Below, piece by piece: positions 1-64,000 of a stretch of 64,000 nt of DNA. Under the pieces are notes generated by a model. The model was not told the DNA's origin, made no database searches, and saw only the letters and a program-made list of their open reading frames with translations. Source of the stretch: Euglena gracilis (Eukaryota; Euglenida; Euglenophyceae; Euglenales); contig CP154954.1 in NCBI GenBank assembly GCA_039621445.1, forward strand, positions 64,314,891-64,378,890. The letters run 5' to 3'. The first letter of the stretch is position 1, and every line of letters begins with the position of its first letter. A program made the translations under genes and the position numbers.

Positions 1-39193
<39,193 letters not shown>

Positions 39194-39600
39194 GGCGGGG
39201 CGGGCCGGCCTGGTGGGCAGGTTGGGGGAGGCAACCGCCTTCTGTCGATACGAATGCTGGCTGCAACTGGGCGGGGCAGAGAAAGGACGTCGGAGTGTGG
39301 CCCAGCTGCCCCTTCTTGGCGCGCAAGAAGCGGGAAGCGGCGTACGGCCTGGTGGCTTTCAACGGTCTTCTCAACGTGCGGGGGAGGGGGGGAGATGGCG
39401 TCCCAAAATCGTAGAAATCCGTTATTGTCCAGCCACCCGAAAGGCAGTTGCAAAATAACCGATGGCCAGGAGAGTGCCCAAACATTCACTTAATGTGATA
39501 TACAAAAATTTTGGTGATGCACAGGTGATGCACAAAAAAACCTGATGTGATGCACATATTTTTTGGCCCACCCAAAAACGAAAAAAAAAACCGTTATTGT

Positions 39601-39640
39601 CAGGGCGCCCTTCGGGCTACTGGAAAACAAATAAAACTCG
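39601..39640 (+). repeat. Short interspersed element, copy 2 (diverged)
   Basis: GGGCGCCCTTCGGGCTACTG then GAAAACAAATAAAACTCGT, the same layout as the 18672 copy. Confidence 0.55.
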
Positions 39641-42600
39641 TCACTTCGACTTACGAGAGACCCTCGATTCGCAAGATCCAAGCCTATCGGATCTGAAAGC
39701 TCCTTCAAAACGGCAAAGCACCGGGTTTCGTGTCAGAAAAGACCGCAAAATACTTTCCGGGTACAACTTTTTCCTCGGGTCTCCAATTTTTTGGGGGATA
39801 CCGTTCCTCAGGGATACCATACAATCTTTGGCGGATCCCGGGGGGGTCTGCACACCAAAGACCAGTCACTCCGTTCTGGTGGTGGTTTTTCGGAAAACAA
39901 GTCAGTCGTTCTCCCCCGAGGGGGGGGGGGCACTCTGGCTGGACCCCTTGGGACAGAGGTCCCCTGTTGCTTAAACGATGCCCGAGCAATTTCCTGGAGG
40001 ACACCAGAAATTTGGCCAACACTTATCCTTGGCTGGCATCCGTGGTCCTTGGTGATCCGGGCCAAAATCTTATCCGGGTTATCAAAGTTATCCGCATATC
40101 CGGAGTTTCCAAAACGATTGTTGAGTGGGCCAAAAAAAAATGGAATAGGAAAAGAGGGATTCAGCGTAATACAACCTTTGAAACGTGTGAACTTACCAAA
40201 TACCATGATCAAAAAGAGTATGGCACGCATTTAATACATATGCTGCTGTACTACAGGGTCGGCGTGGCTGACAAAGACTTTTGGAGCTCATTTATGAGCT
40301 CTATAGTTATCCGCAGTTTTCCGCATTCATCCGTATTTGGGGGTCATGATTTTCCATAGTTATCGTAATTACCCATATTTGGGGGTTTCAGGCCTGTCCA
40401 TTTCAAATGTTTCAGGAGCAGCACCAATCCCTGTTTTCACCCAAACAATCCCGGCTCTCCAACCAATCCCTGTTTTCCTCAAAGGTTCGGCCATGGACCA
40501 AGAGGACACCAATGGCGAACTAAAAGGCAATTTGCCATCATTCCACATGCCACCAGTACACCCTTGCAATCGCTTCCTCATTCATCACATCTTCACCACT
40601 GGTAATTATGGAAATGTATATCTTTTTACTTGTTTCCCTTCTTACAGCAAAATCGCATCGGGAACGACATACGATGGGAAAATTTTGGTGGAAATGCAAA
40701 TAAAAAACAACCGTGCGAGAAAAGAATTCCCAAACATTGTTGATTGGTAAGATGGCTTGAACAACGCTGTACAGAAACCGGGCTGACAAAAAATTTCCTG
40801 GGTTGGGGCCAAAATAAACACCCAGGGCAGGGCTGTACGGGAAAGCCTGGTTGGGGAGGGGCACCTCCCCACTGTGGTGGGTGGGTGGGGGTGTCGCGGC
40901 AGTCTCCGGGACTAAGGGGTGAGAGGGGGTCCATCTGCATCATACGGCCGTGGCCGGATATGCCCCACCAACGCTGGTCAAGGGCGGTCAGGGGTAGAAG
41001 GGAAAGGGGCAGACATTTGCAGGGCAGCCAAAGCCAATGGCAGGGAGAGGACTGGGGAAGGGCCAAATGCCTGCGCTCAGGGCAAGCCCAGAAACGACCA
41101 AACTTCGACACCTACACCCCCCCAGTCGGGGCCTGGGCTGTGTGTGGCCTCAACAGGCCCCAACAGGCCGGGGGGTGTCAAAAGGGAAATTGGCTGCAAA
41201 TGTGAAGCAAAAGGGGACCATAAATTTCGGGCACCTTCAGCGCTGGGTCACTTTGGCGGGTTTTCCCCCGGGGGCAAAAAAAAAACAGTCACCGGGAAAA
41301 CCGGGCACCAGTCACCTCCCCTGGGGTTGGCCAGTGACTAAAATGAACATATACACATAATCAACCAACTGCAGCATCCTTTCAAATTGTTCATATGGAG
41401 GGGGGTCAAAAGTATTTTTTTGAGTTTTCCTTTCTCCCCTTCGAAGCAGCACTATTCAGGCCGTGCAACGCTTCACATAGTACAAATTAATTTGAGGAGG
41501 GGTCAGGTGCCTGGCTTGACCCAGCTGCTGGTACCCGACGCTGGAATTCTCAGCAAAAAAAACGAGGTGGAACCTATAAACTCATTTTCAGAAGGAAAAA
41601 AAATTGGGGCAAACCCCGCATGTGTGGGTGCTGCCTGAACCCAACTCTTGCTCCTCCCAGCCTGTAACACCAACGACCAAACCACAAACCACCAAACTTC
41701 AAACAAATTCGTTCAGAGAAGAAATGATGAGGCATAAGGAAAGAAACGTGATGTGGTTCTGCATCCAGGTTGGGGGTCAGCCAAAAGTTGATCAATCTCC
41801 AGCATTCACCCCAGGGCTCCTGTCACCTTTGTCACTTTGGTGTCTGGGTCAGTCTATCTGATGACAGGGAGAGGCGGTGCGTTGTGTGGGTGGTTGCTGG
41901 CAACGAGGTATGGCAGTGTCAAAAAAAAAAAGAATCGCCAAACTGCTGTGGACGGTCTATCACAGGGGGGGGGGACGCCGGACAAAGAAAAAATTTCGGG
42001 AAGGGTAATGAAGTTTTGAGTAGGTGGCCTTAAGAAATGTTCCCCCAACAAGCTCATCAATTACAGAGGCCCTTACAGTTTCCTGGGAGCACCCAGAAAT
42101 TTTTCCGGGCATGAAAATTTCCTGCCAGGTTGGGGGAGGATTGGGGTTGGTCCATGCCTGGGAAATCAACCCACCACATCTGTTGTTTCTTCAAAAAACA
42201 TATGATCTAACGTACACCCAGAACTGCCACCTGGCAGGTCGGCCAGCACCCAGGACCCTGACAACTTCCGACAACAACAGGTGGGCCAGCACCGTCAACC
42301 TGACAGGATCTCGGCATAGCAGTTTCCCTGCGGGGGGGGGGGGGGCGTCCCTGTCTTGAAGGAGGTGGCGGACATGTGCAATTCGACGAGCTCTTCTCAA
42401 TGGTGCAACCCCAAATCACCCCCGACGCAACTGCCAGCCTCGGAAAATGGGTTCCCACACTACTTGCCAAGAAAGGAAAGAGGAGGAGTTCGGTGGCGAA
42501 GGGTTGAGAAGGGATTGGAGCGGGGGAACAGGGTTGTGGTGCACTGCGGCCATTGGGCGGACGGTGGGGCGCGGCAGGGCAGGGCAGGGCTGTACGGCTG

Positions 42601-43079
42601 TCATTGGCGGTGGGGGAAATGGGGTTCGCCTTCCCGACCATAGCAGCGCATTGCGGGGCTTTGGCCACCCCCACAACAACGAAGGGGAAATCCCATCACA
42701 ACCTGCGGTGCCCAAGGGAGGGTTTGATTCTTGGGCAGGTGGGGGACCCAGACCCAAACGGTCACAGAGGGAGGGGCAGCAACTGCTCCACGCTAAATGT
42801 CATCTCTCCTCCACATATTATCCAATGTACTATTTTGGGCACTTTTTTTGGAGAAATTTTGTCAAAGAAAAGAGCAAAGTGCTGGAAGGCAAAAATTGAC
42901 GTCTCGGGGTATGGGGGTTTGGGGTCCCTGGTACCATCCCCAGGATGGTCATGAACGACCCCTGTGCTTCCACAACTACCCCCCCTTCCTGGACAATCAA
43001 AAAGGGTGTCCCGAATTTAACCCCCCCTTGATGACAGGGAAGGGTGAACGAACTATCCCCCAAGGGGGTGAGAACACAA

Positions 43080-43440
43080 CATGGACCCTCAAAAAACGCG
43101 ACACAAAAAAACACAGAAAAAAACGCAAATTGCATGTAAAATCCTTTAGGAGCTCCCTTGGGATGTACACTTTCTGCAGGAGAGGACTTGAAAAAATTTC
43201 GGCTCTGCCAGGGAGAATTTTCCATTCTGCATAAAAATAAGCATTTCGTTGACGAAAAAATGCAAAAATGCCAAAAACTGACAAAATTTTTTTGTCTCAG
43301 GGGGAAATTTCGGGGCCAATTTTTCAATGTCAATTTTTCCAGCAAAAAAAAACCAAAAATCGATGGGGAAAAAAAACGCAAAAAGCAAAAACCTTGCCAA
43401 AATTGAAAAACACAAAAAAAACACAAAAACGCGTTTGCGC
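43080..43440 (+). repeat. Interspersed family A, copy 2
   Basis: ATGGACCCTCAAAAAACGCG at 43081, TTTAGGAGCTCCCTTGGGAT near 43144, A-rich tail ending AACGCGTTTGCGCC. Collinear with copies 1 and 3. Confidence 0.85.
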
Positions 43441-43923
43441 CTCCCCTGCCCCCCCCCCCCAACCGGTCAGGGAGATTCCCAAATTTGCGGAAGGCCTGAT
43501 CAGCCCTGGGCAGGGGCGCTACCGCCTGCCACCGCCCTGGACCATCATCCCCCCCTCGGCCGGGGCAGCCACCGCTCCGCCATCACCCGCCACCAACGGC
43601 GGATGCGGGGCTGTCCGTCACACCGACGTCGGAGGCGTCCCGTGACTGGGCCGAGGAGGAGGGCGGGGGGCTGTCGCTGTCGTTGTCGGGTCCAGGTGGC
43701 GTTCTCCCTCACCCCCCCCCCCGACACCTCTAATCAGGACGTCACCTATCGACCCCCCCCCCGCTTCAGCCAGTCTGGAAATTTTGGGCTGGCTGGAAAA
43801 GGGCTGCTGGCTGCCCCCCCCCAGATGGAGGTCCTGACCCAAAACTTTGGGTTGCCAGCCCATTGTTTTGCCAGCCCATTTTGGTCCTATTTTTGCACAT
43901 TGAAGCAAGATATCTGGTCTTTC

Positions 43924-43963
43924 CAGCCGCCCTTTGCGCAGCTGGAGAATAATTAAAACTCAT
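43924..43963 (+). repeat. Short interspersed element, copy 3
   Basis: AGCCGCCCTTTGCGCAGCTG then GAGAATAATTAAAACTCAT. Confidence 0.65.
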
Positions 43964-44400
43964 GGATGGGGGAGGAGGGGGCTGGAAGAAAGCTGCTGGC
44001 TTGCTGGACCCCCCCCCTTGGAGATGGGGTCTGCTTCAGCTGAAGCAACGCTCTGCTTCCATTGTTCCCATTGGTGGTTCCAATGCCGGGAAAATGGGAG
44101 ATGTCGTCCCTCGGGCTGCAGGACGGACAGTTGTGGGCAAATCAGGCCACCATCGGGCTTCTTAACAAGTCACAGGGGGAAGAGAGTCATGCAAGTCATT
44201 CTTCGAAGATGAACATGAAACGCGAAAACAATGATATCATCTGTGTATCAATGGCGACAAAACCAGGGTTGGGCTCGGGCCATTACCATTATCTCCAGTG
44301 TGAGCCATTTGATGAAACCGCCCCAGGTTCAACGGGGAGGAAAAAACCCAAAAACTTGTGAAGCATCGATGCAGTGTGAAGTCCCATCGCCTTGCTGGTG

Positions 44401-58362
<13,962 letters not shown>

Positions 58363-58649
58363 CCAGGGGGGAGGGGGGGGGGGCTCACTGGGGCAGGGCC
58401 GGAGGGTGGAGGGGAGGAGGGAGGGCACTGCCAGGCCCCTGTTGACCCCCTCTGACCATGGCAGGCACGGGGGGTCAATGGTGTGTGGTCCGGACCCCAG
58501 GCCCCACCAACCAGCTCAAACATCCTGGAGGGCCAGAAAAGGTTTGAAAAATTATGCCCTGAGGCAGTCCTGTTGCGAACGTGGTGTGTGTTGTTGAGGC
58601 ACTCCTAAATGAAGGGCGACATGGCCATATTGCAAGGGGGGGGGGGGGG

Positions 58650-59035
58650 CAACATGGACCCTCAAACGCAACACAAAAAAAACACAAAAACCACCAAAAA
58701 AGCAAATTGCATGTGAAATCTTCTAACTGAACTCCCCTGGGATTTACACTTTTCCACTGGAGAGGACTTGGAAAATATTTGGCTCCCCCAGGGGAGCCTT
58801 TTATTGACCCAAAAATGCAAAATGACCAACAAAATTGACAAAATTTTGGGTACCGGGGGGGAATCGGGACCAAAAATGAGCAAGTCTTTACAGTCAAAAA
58901 AAAATTCAGCAATGATACAAAAATCGCTGGGCAAAAAAGAACAAGAAGAAGAAGAAGAAGAAGAAAAAGAAAGCAAAAGAAAACAATTTTTGCCAATTAA
59001 AAAATGCAAAAAAAACGCAAAAAAAACGCACTTGT
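58650..59035 (+). repeat. Interspersed family A, copy 3
   Basis: ATGGACCCTCAAACGCAACA at 58653, then CCTGGGATTTACACTTTTCC, GGAGAGGACTTGG and an A-rich tail with a GAA microsatellite. Confidence 0.85.
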
Positions 59036-60909
59036 GTTTCCCCCCTTGTATAAAGCATGGGGGCATTGAGCCAAGGTGAAGAAGACTCCCCCCTGATGTC
59101 AAACAAACGGCACAATTTTAAAACATTCTGGAAACCCGCTTTCCTTTTTTGAGCCGGAGCTGGTGGTAGTGATCCTGAGAGAGGTGATCGTTCCAAGGGA
59201 CGTGACGATGAAACCCAAGCACAATGGGAGCTCTCAAAAAAAAGATGGGAACGTGTTGTTGGGGAAGCCCTGGACAATGCCTGTGCCCAGGCAAGAAGGG
59301 ACAGAGAAGCAGACCCAGGGGTGGACGTTTCTCTGTGCAAAGGCGCAGGGCTGCACAAAGTCCCCTCCTGAGGTAGTCCACCTCCCTCCCCCCCGGATGG
59401 GGTGCGCGCAGGAACGGGGCGCACACACCCTGGCAACCACGACCCCCGGTGACATACGTGAACAGAACCACTCACGGGGGCCAGAGGGTCAGGGGAGGAC
59501 GGGGAGGGGGGCACTGGAGGGCATCGGGGCTAGCGATGCGGGGGAGAGAGGCGTGCGGTGCTGTGAGCACAAAGGGGAGGGAGCAAGGGAGGGGCGGAGG
59601 CACGGGAGGGGAGGGAGGGCAGGCGCAGGGGTACACTGGCCATGTGGGAGAGGCTGGCCCACACCACCTGACTGTGGCAATTCAAATCTACAGGAACGTT
59701 GCATCCTGCAATCGACACGTACAGTGAATAAACCCCTCCCCCCACTTATATAACCCCCCCCCGGGCCGACCAACCAAACCTTGACTTAAACCCCCCTGCC
59801 CCCCCCCCTGGGGAAGGAAAACGAAAGGCACCGGGACATTTCGGCCTTTTTTTCTTTCTTTCGGCCTCAAATCCACCCAGAACTGAATTCGACCAATCAA
59901 ACCTGATCCTATAAAACCCCTGGGGGTTTTTAAGCGGGGGTTTAGACCCCCCCCCCGCCACCCACCCACCCCACCTCCCCCAGCCAGCGTGGACGAGTAA
60001 CCCACAGTTGGCAACTCTTTGGGGCAGATTGAAGGCCACCACATTTAACTAGTCCCTGGAAGGACAACAAAAGAAATCCCTAAAAGGAAAGAAAGAGGGA
60101 ATTGTTGCACTGACAGTTTTATTTGGTGGTGTGCATGCGGTTTGGCTAATTATGCCGGTAATAACCCCCCGGGAAAAAAAAGCTTCGAACTTCAATTCCA
60201 CCCCACATGAAGACATTTGGCGCTTTGCCCCTGAATTTTTTCGCCAATTCCTTTCCCAAAAAGAATGCATGAAATGGCATTTTTGGACAATTTTGCAGAG
60301 CAAAAAAATTTCGGCACGCCGCTTCGCACCGTGCCAAAAATTTGGCCGAACCTCCAAAAAGGTGTCCTCCCACCCGGCGTGGACAGGTTTTTGGGGGGTT
60401 GTTTGTGGCCACAAAAACTCCCTGTTCCCCCAAACTGACATTTCATTCAACATTCCTAAGTACACCCGGGGTTTGGCAAGAAAAAGCATGCCCCCCATGT
60501 TCACCGACTCCCCTTTGTCCAACAAAACCCCCATCTTTGAAATTTTGTGACCAAGATTCTGAAAAAAAAAACAGCCAGCTTTGACTTAAGTTGTCAAAGC
60601 CATGCCAAAAGATGCGCAACGCACCAGAGGAAGTACAGGAACGTGGTATAAAACCCCTGGTGCCAGGGCCGTTGCCACTGGCAGTGAGGCAAAAAAAAAA
60701 CATGGTTGCAGCAACCTGGCATCAGGCTAAATGTTTTAGGAGGCGTATTTATTTCCAGCAAAGTCTCCCAGTGATGCACTTTGGCCCATTTTGGGAGACA
60801 GAAAGGGGTAAGTTGCTGGTGCTGCCAACCGCCAGGGATGACAACTGGGTAGGGATGGTGAGAACTACCCCAGGAGTGACAACTGACTAAGGTGCAGAAC
60901 ATACCCCCC

Positions 60910-61045
60910 CCCCCGGGCAATTGTCGCGTGACAAATCGGGCAGCACAGAGGGGGGTGACAATTTCCCGGGGTGACAATTTGGCCGGCACAGAGGGGGGTG
61001 ACAATTGCCCGGGGGCGTCAATGGCCCGGGGGCGTCAATTGCCCA
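60910..61045 (+). repeat. GGGGTGACAATTGCCCGGG repeat block, copy 1
   Basis: GTGACAAATCGGGCAGCACA, GAGGGGGGTGACAATTTCCC, GGCCGGCACAG, then GCCCGGGGGCGTCAATtwice. It is repeated at 61246-61372. Confidence 0.85.
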
Positions 61046-61245
61046 CCCATGTTGGCCACATTAAATCCAAATGACCAAAAACACCATCTGAAACACCAGT
61101 GAACACGCAAAAATGCAGCTATGGTTGTGATATTGTGCAGAGCATTTGGTATGTGACATTTCTCAGCACGTTGTAGCAAAATAGAGGATCAATCGAGTCG
61201 TGTCGGCGAAAAGAAAGTTCACAAACATCTTCTGTGGGGGGGGGG

Positions 61246-61372
61246 GTGACAAATTGGGCAGCACAGAGGGGGGTGACAATTTCCCAGGGTGACAAATTGG
61301 CCGGCACAGCCAGGGGTGACAATTGCCCGGGGGCGTCAATTGCCCGGGGGCGTCAATTGCCCCGGGGGGGGG
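61246..61372 (+). repeat. GGGGTGACAATTGCCCGGG repeat block, copy 2
   Basis: GTGACAAATTGGGCAGCACA onward in the same order as 60910-61045, about 330 bp downstream, followed by a G-run. Confidence 0.85.
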
Positions 61373-63504
61373 GGGGCGGGTATGCCAAGAATACAAATAA
61401 TCACATTTCACCAAACGAAAGAACTCACCAAGAAAAATACGAGACGTTTGCAAATGTCAACCATGAGCAAAGCCTGGTTTCCCTTCGTTTCTTCTGGAAG
61501 GGAAAAAAATTCAACTTCAAACTAAAACTTCTTTTTCTGCCTTGCTGGAGTGAAGACACCCAGAGCTTGGCCAATGCATTTGTTCGGGTGCTTTAGGTGA
61601 GCACTTTTGTGATGTGCATGGTTCCTTCGAGTGATCCGCCAGAGATATCTCAAAACCATCGTTTTTTATTGGGCCATGTGTCTGCATGAGTATGCACAAA
61701 TGGAACTCTGCCCACACTGCGGAATGGGCCAACTCCCAAACAAACATCTTTATGTTGCAGGAACAGTGTGGGACGCCTGAGACGGAGTTCACACAGTACA
61801 CCACGCCAGGCTGGGCCGCTGACCTCGGGCCGTGTGACGGCCAAAGGTCAAACCTGCCTCAGGGGTGGGCTGGGGGGGGGGGGGGGGGCACGTTGTGAAC
61901 AAAACCAAATTTCAATTGTGTGGCATACAACACCCAAAGCGGTCCACATGGCCTGAACCCCTCAAAACTTTTAGCAGCGGTGAAAATCCAACCGGGGCAT
62001 TGGTGCGAACCGATGTCCAAGCGAATCATCAATTTAGCTTGATAATAGCAAATCAATGAAGACCCCTTTTGAAACCACATTTCGAGCATTTGAATCCCAA
62101 TTTCATGACACGTCTCCACAGGGACATACACGCACAACCAATATGGCTGAAAGCACTCAATTTCGTCATTCTGCTCGTTGATTGCAAAATGAAGGTGCAC
62201 CAACGAAAAAAAGTCTCTGACTGGTTTTTCAAAGAGTGGAGTGCCCCCCCCCCCGGGTTGGTGAAAATTGTATGTCACCCATATGCTGACCATTCGGCTA
62301 AAAAAATTCCAAATTCAAACGAATAGGATACCAGGCAATGCTCGCGAATTTTGAAAGTTTTTCATACAGTTTAATTCTGAAAAGGGAGACATGTGACTGG
62401 AATGTGTGGGGGTCAATTAACCTTGACATACTGAAAAGACATCACACCGAAATGCTGGCCTGTGTGAGTGAAAAACAACCAGTTCTTTCGGCCCCAAGTC
62501 ACCTACCCACTCTCAAAAACCCACCACCCCCCAGGAGGAGGCCACACAGGTGTTAATCAATCAATGGTCCAGGTCTTACGATGAAGGGTGCCTAAGCCCT
62601 GCCAACGGCCCCAGTCAAGGGTTTTTTAAAGACCGGGGGGGGGGGTCGGCACCCACCCACCCACCCCAGGGGGGGGGGATCCCTGGGGGACCCACCCACT
62701 TTTGCCCAAAAATGGGCAAAAATGCTGAAAATAGCACCTTTCAAAAATTTTCGGCGCATTGGGCACCAAAAAAGAAATGCCCAACAGCGCCTACCCCCAC
62801 CCCCCCGGGGGGCAAGGGACCCCCCCCCACCCTACCCCCCCCCCCGAAGTCCAAGAAGTACCCCGAAGTCCAAGACTAAAAAAAACCCCTGGCCCCAGTA
62901 CATGGGCTGAGGGGGTTCTTGTGGGTCGACTATCTCAGTCATACAATTTTTTACCGACCCCGGGGGGGGGGGGTCACTCCACTTTTCAAAAAGCCAGTCA
63001 GTCTTTTTTTTTGGGAAACCAGTCAGTCACTCCCCCCCCGGGGGGGGGGGGGGGGTGGGCGTCGGCCACTCTGGAATCCAAAGGTAATTTGACCAAAAAC
63101 ATGAATGATGAATGATGAATGATTTTAGTGGTTCTTTGCCGACCCCCCCCCCCCGGGGGGGGGGGTCCCGGCCAAAAACCAGTAAGTCACTCCGAAAAAA
63201 CCAGTCACCCACCCCCACCCCCGGGGGGGGGGGGGCAAAGTGCATCTAAGGGGGGGGGGGGGGTTGGCCAGTGCTTAAGCAATTGTCTGGTCTCAGTCGG
63301 TCGACCCAGCAGAGCGTCTGTCGACCCTCAGAGGGTCAGCAAGGGCCAGTAAGGCGGGGCGGGGTGGTACTGGTGGGTCGACCGACTGGGTCGGTCGACC
63401 CACAAGTCTATTGAACTTTCAGGCTACGTTCTCAAAAAAAGTTCTTTTTTGGCAGAATTGCGAGTTTTATTTTCAAGATTTCCAAAAGAATCACCCAAAA
63501 TGCA

Positions 63505-63650
63505 GAGATGTGTCTCTTGTTGAGCAACAAAAGGGATCTGCCCCCCAATACAAGGGATTTTGTTTATTTTGGAGCTCTCAAATTGTTGAGCAACAAAAGG
63601 GATTTGCCCTCAAAGCGGGTGGGTAACACAAGAGATTTTGGGGCCCTCAG
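63505..63650 (+). repeat. GTTGAGCAACAAAAGGGAT repeat
   Basis: Two copies (63516, 63574) of GTTGAGCAACAAAAGGGAT(C/T)TGCCC about 58 bp apart, plus diverged GATTTTG..CCTCA..GTTGAG at 63630. The GTTGAGCAAC core is palindromic-like. Confidence 0.7.
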
Positions 63651-63959
63651 ACAGTTGAGTTGACACCAAAAACTGCCAAAAAATGGCATTTTGGGCGGTT
63701 TTTGGTATTTTACATCCTAATTTTAACTCCTAATTTTACCTCCCGATTCCTAAAAAAAATAATTTTGGCTGAAAAATGTCAACCCAGTTGGATTTGGGCT
63801 TTTTGGGGTACCTGCCGGTCCAGCTGTCAGCCAGCCAAACCCCCCCTCCAGACCCCCTCGGGGGGGGGGGGGGAGTCCAGCCAACTCCGTTTTCCAGCCA
63901 GCACCTTTTTCCAGCCAGACCGCGGGACCTCTTGGGGTCCTCAAGAACAGGGGGGGGGG

Positions 63960-64000
63960 GATGCAACATGGACCCTCAAAAAAAGCGACACAAAAAACAC
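63960..64000 (+). repeat. Interspersed family A, copy 4 (cut by window edge)
   Basis: Begins ATGGACCCTCAAAAAAAGCG after a G-run, the same 5' structure as the other copies. Confidence 0.75.

Larger units (their letters stand above)
39194..44400. other. Intergenic region between the two genes
   Basis: No exon could be supported. It holds two short interspersed copies, family A copy 2, poly-C/G hairpins and generic A-rich DNA. It should contain the URB1-like promoter and the 3' UTR of the downstream-facing gene; no TATA box or polyadenylation signal was convincing. An open acidic Ser/Pro stretch near 43600-43720 (minus) was not placed. Confidence 0.6.
58363..64000. other. Region upstream of the TB2/DP1/HVA22 gene, no supported gene
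   Basis: No exon with splice and phase support on either strand. It holds family A copies 3 and 4, a duplicated GGGTGACAATTGCCC block, GGTCGACC hairpins at 63290-63410 and many G/C-run hairpins. The promoter of the gene starting at 58362 should lie here; none was recognised. Confidence 0.6.

Noticed and set aside
43600-43730. Acidic Ser/Pro open stretch (DNDSDSPPPSSSAQSRDASD) on the minus strand
   Set aside because: It looks like a disordered coding exon, but no splice junction joins it in phase to the stop-bearing exon 18 or to URB1 exon 1. It could be a 5' exon of an unseen transcript; left unplaced.
61859-62293. 145-codon minus-strand frame upstream of gene 2
   Set aside because: No family resemblance, AT-rich composition unlike the exons, and an equally open plus-strand frame.

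Overview
The window is nuclear DNA from an intron-rich eukaryote, most likely a large-genome protist or microalga. This is inferred from style: small GC-rich exons (25-234 nt) sit in long introns full of poly-C/poly-G runs, A-rich tracts, microsatellites and repeats, and splice donors read mostly GTG and often GTGTGY. I cannot name the lineage. No bacterial-type gene, rRNA, tRNA or CRISPR array was recognised.

Two protein genes can be assembled, both on the minus strand. Exons were joined by hand, requiring an open frame, a GT (once GC) donor, an AG acceptor and a matching codon phase. Gene 1 runs from an ATG at 39193 to the left window edge in 34 exons (about 1,420 codons seen, 3' end outside). 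Its order of segments resembles URB1/Npa1, the helical-repeat scaffold of early 60S pre-ribosomes. Gene 2 runs from an ATG at 58362 to a TAG at 44401 in 18 exons (706 aa). It carries two tandem TB2/DP1/HVA22 (REEP-like) membrane-shaping domains after a Trp/Ala/Arg-rich N-terminal part.

The introns hold the most unusual content. There is a terminal-inverted-repeat (TIR) element with a 6-bp target duplication (5918-6955). A second TIR element carries hundreds of bases of palindromic TTTGCGCAAATGCGCAAA repeats and has a 5-bp target duplication (29254-32194). A 5.4-kb structure at 11489-16907 has 67-bp TIRs and holds GC repeats, a 19-bp minisatellite, and a giant palindrome flanked by 163-bp satellite arrays in opposite orientations. 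Beside it lies a decayed coding relic with a J-domain and two CCCH fingers in shifted frames. Several interspersed families (about 380 bp, about 340 bp, about 40 bp and a hairpin-like GGCTGG element) recur throughout.

Layout: 1-39193, URB1-like gene with its transposon-laden introns; 39194-44400, intergenic repeats; 44401-58362, double TB2/DP1/HVA22 gene; 58363-64000, upstream repeats with no supported gene.
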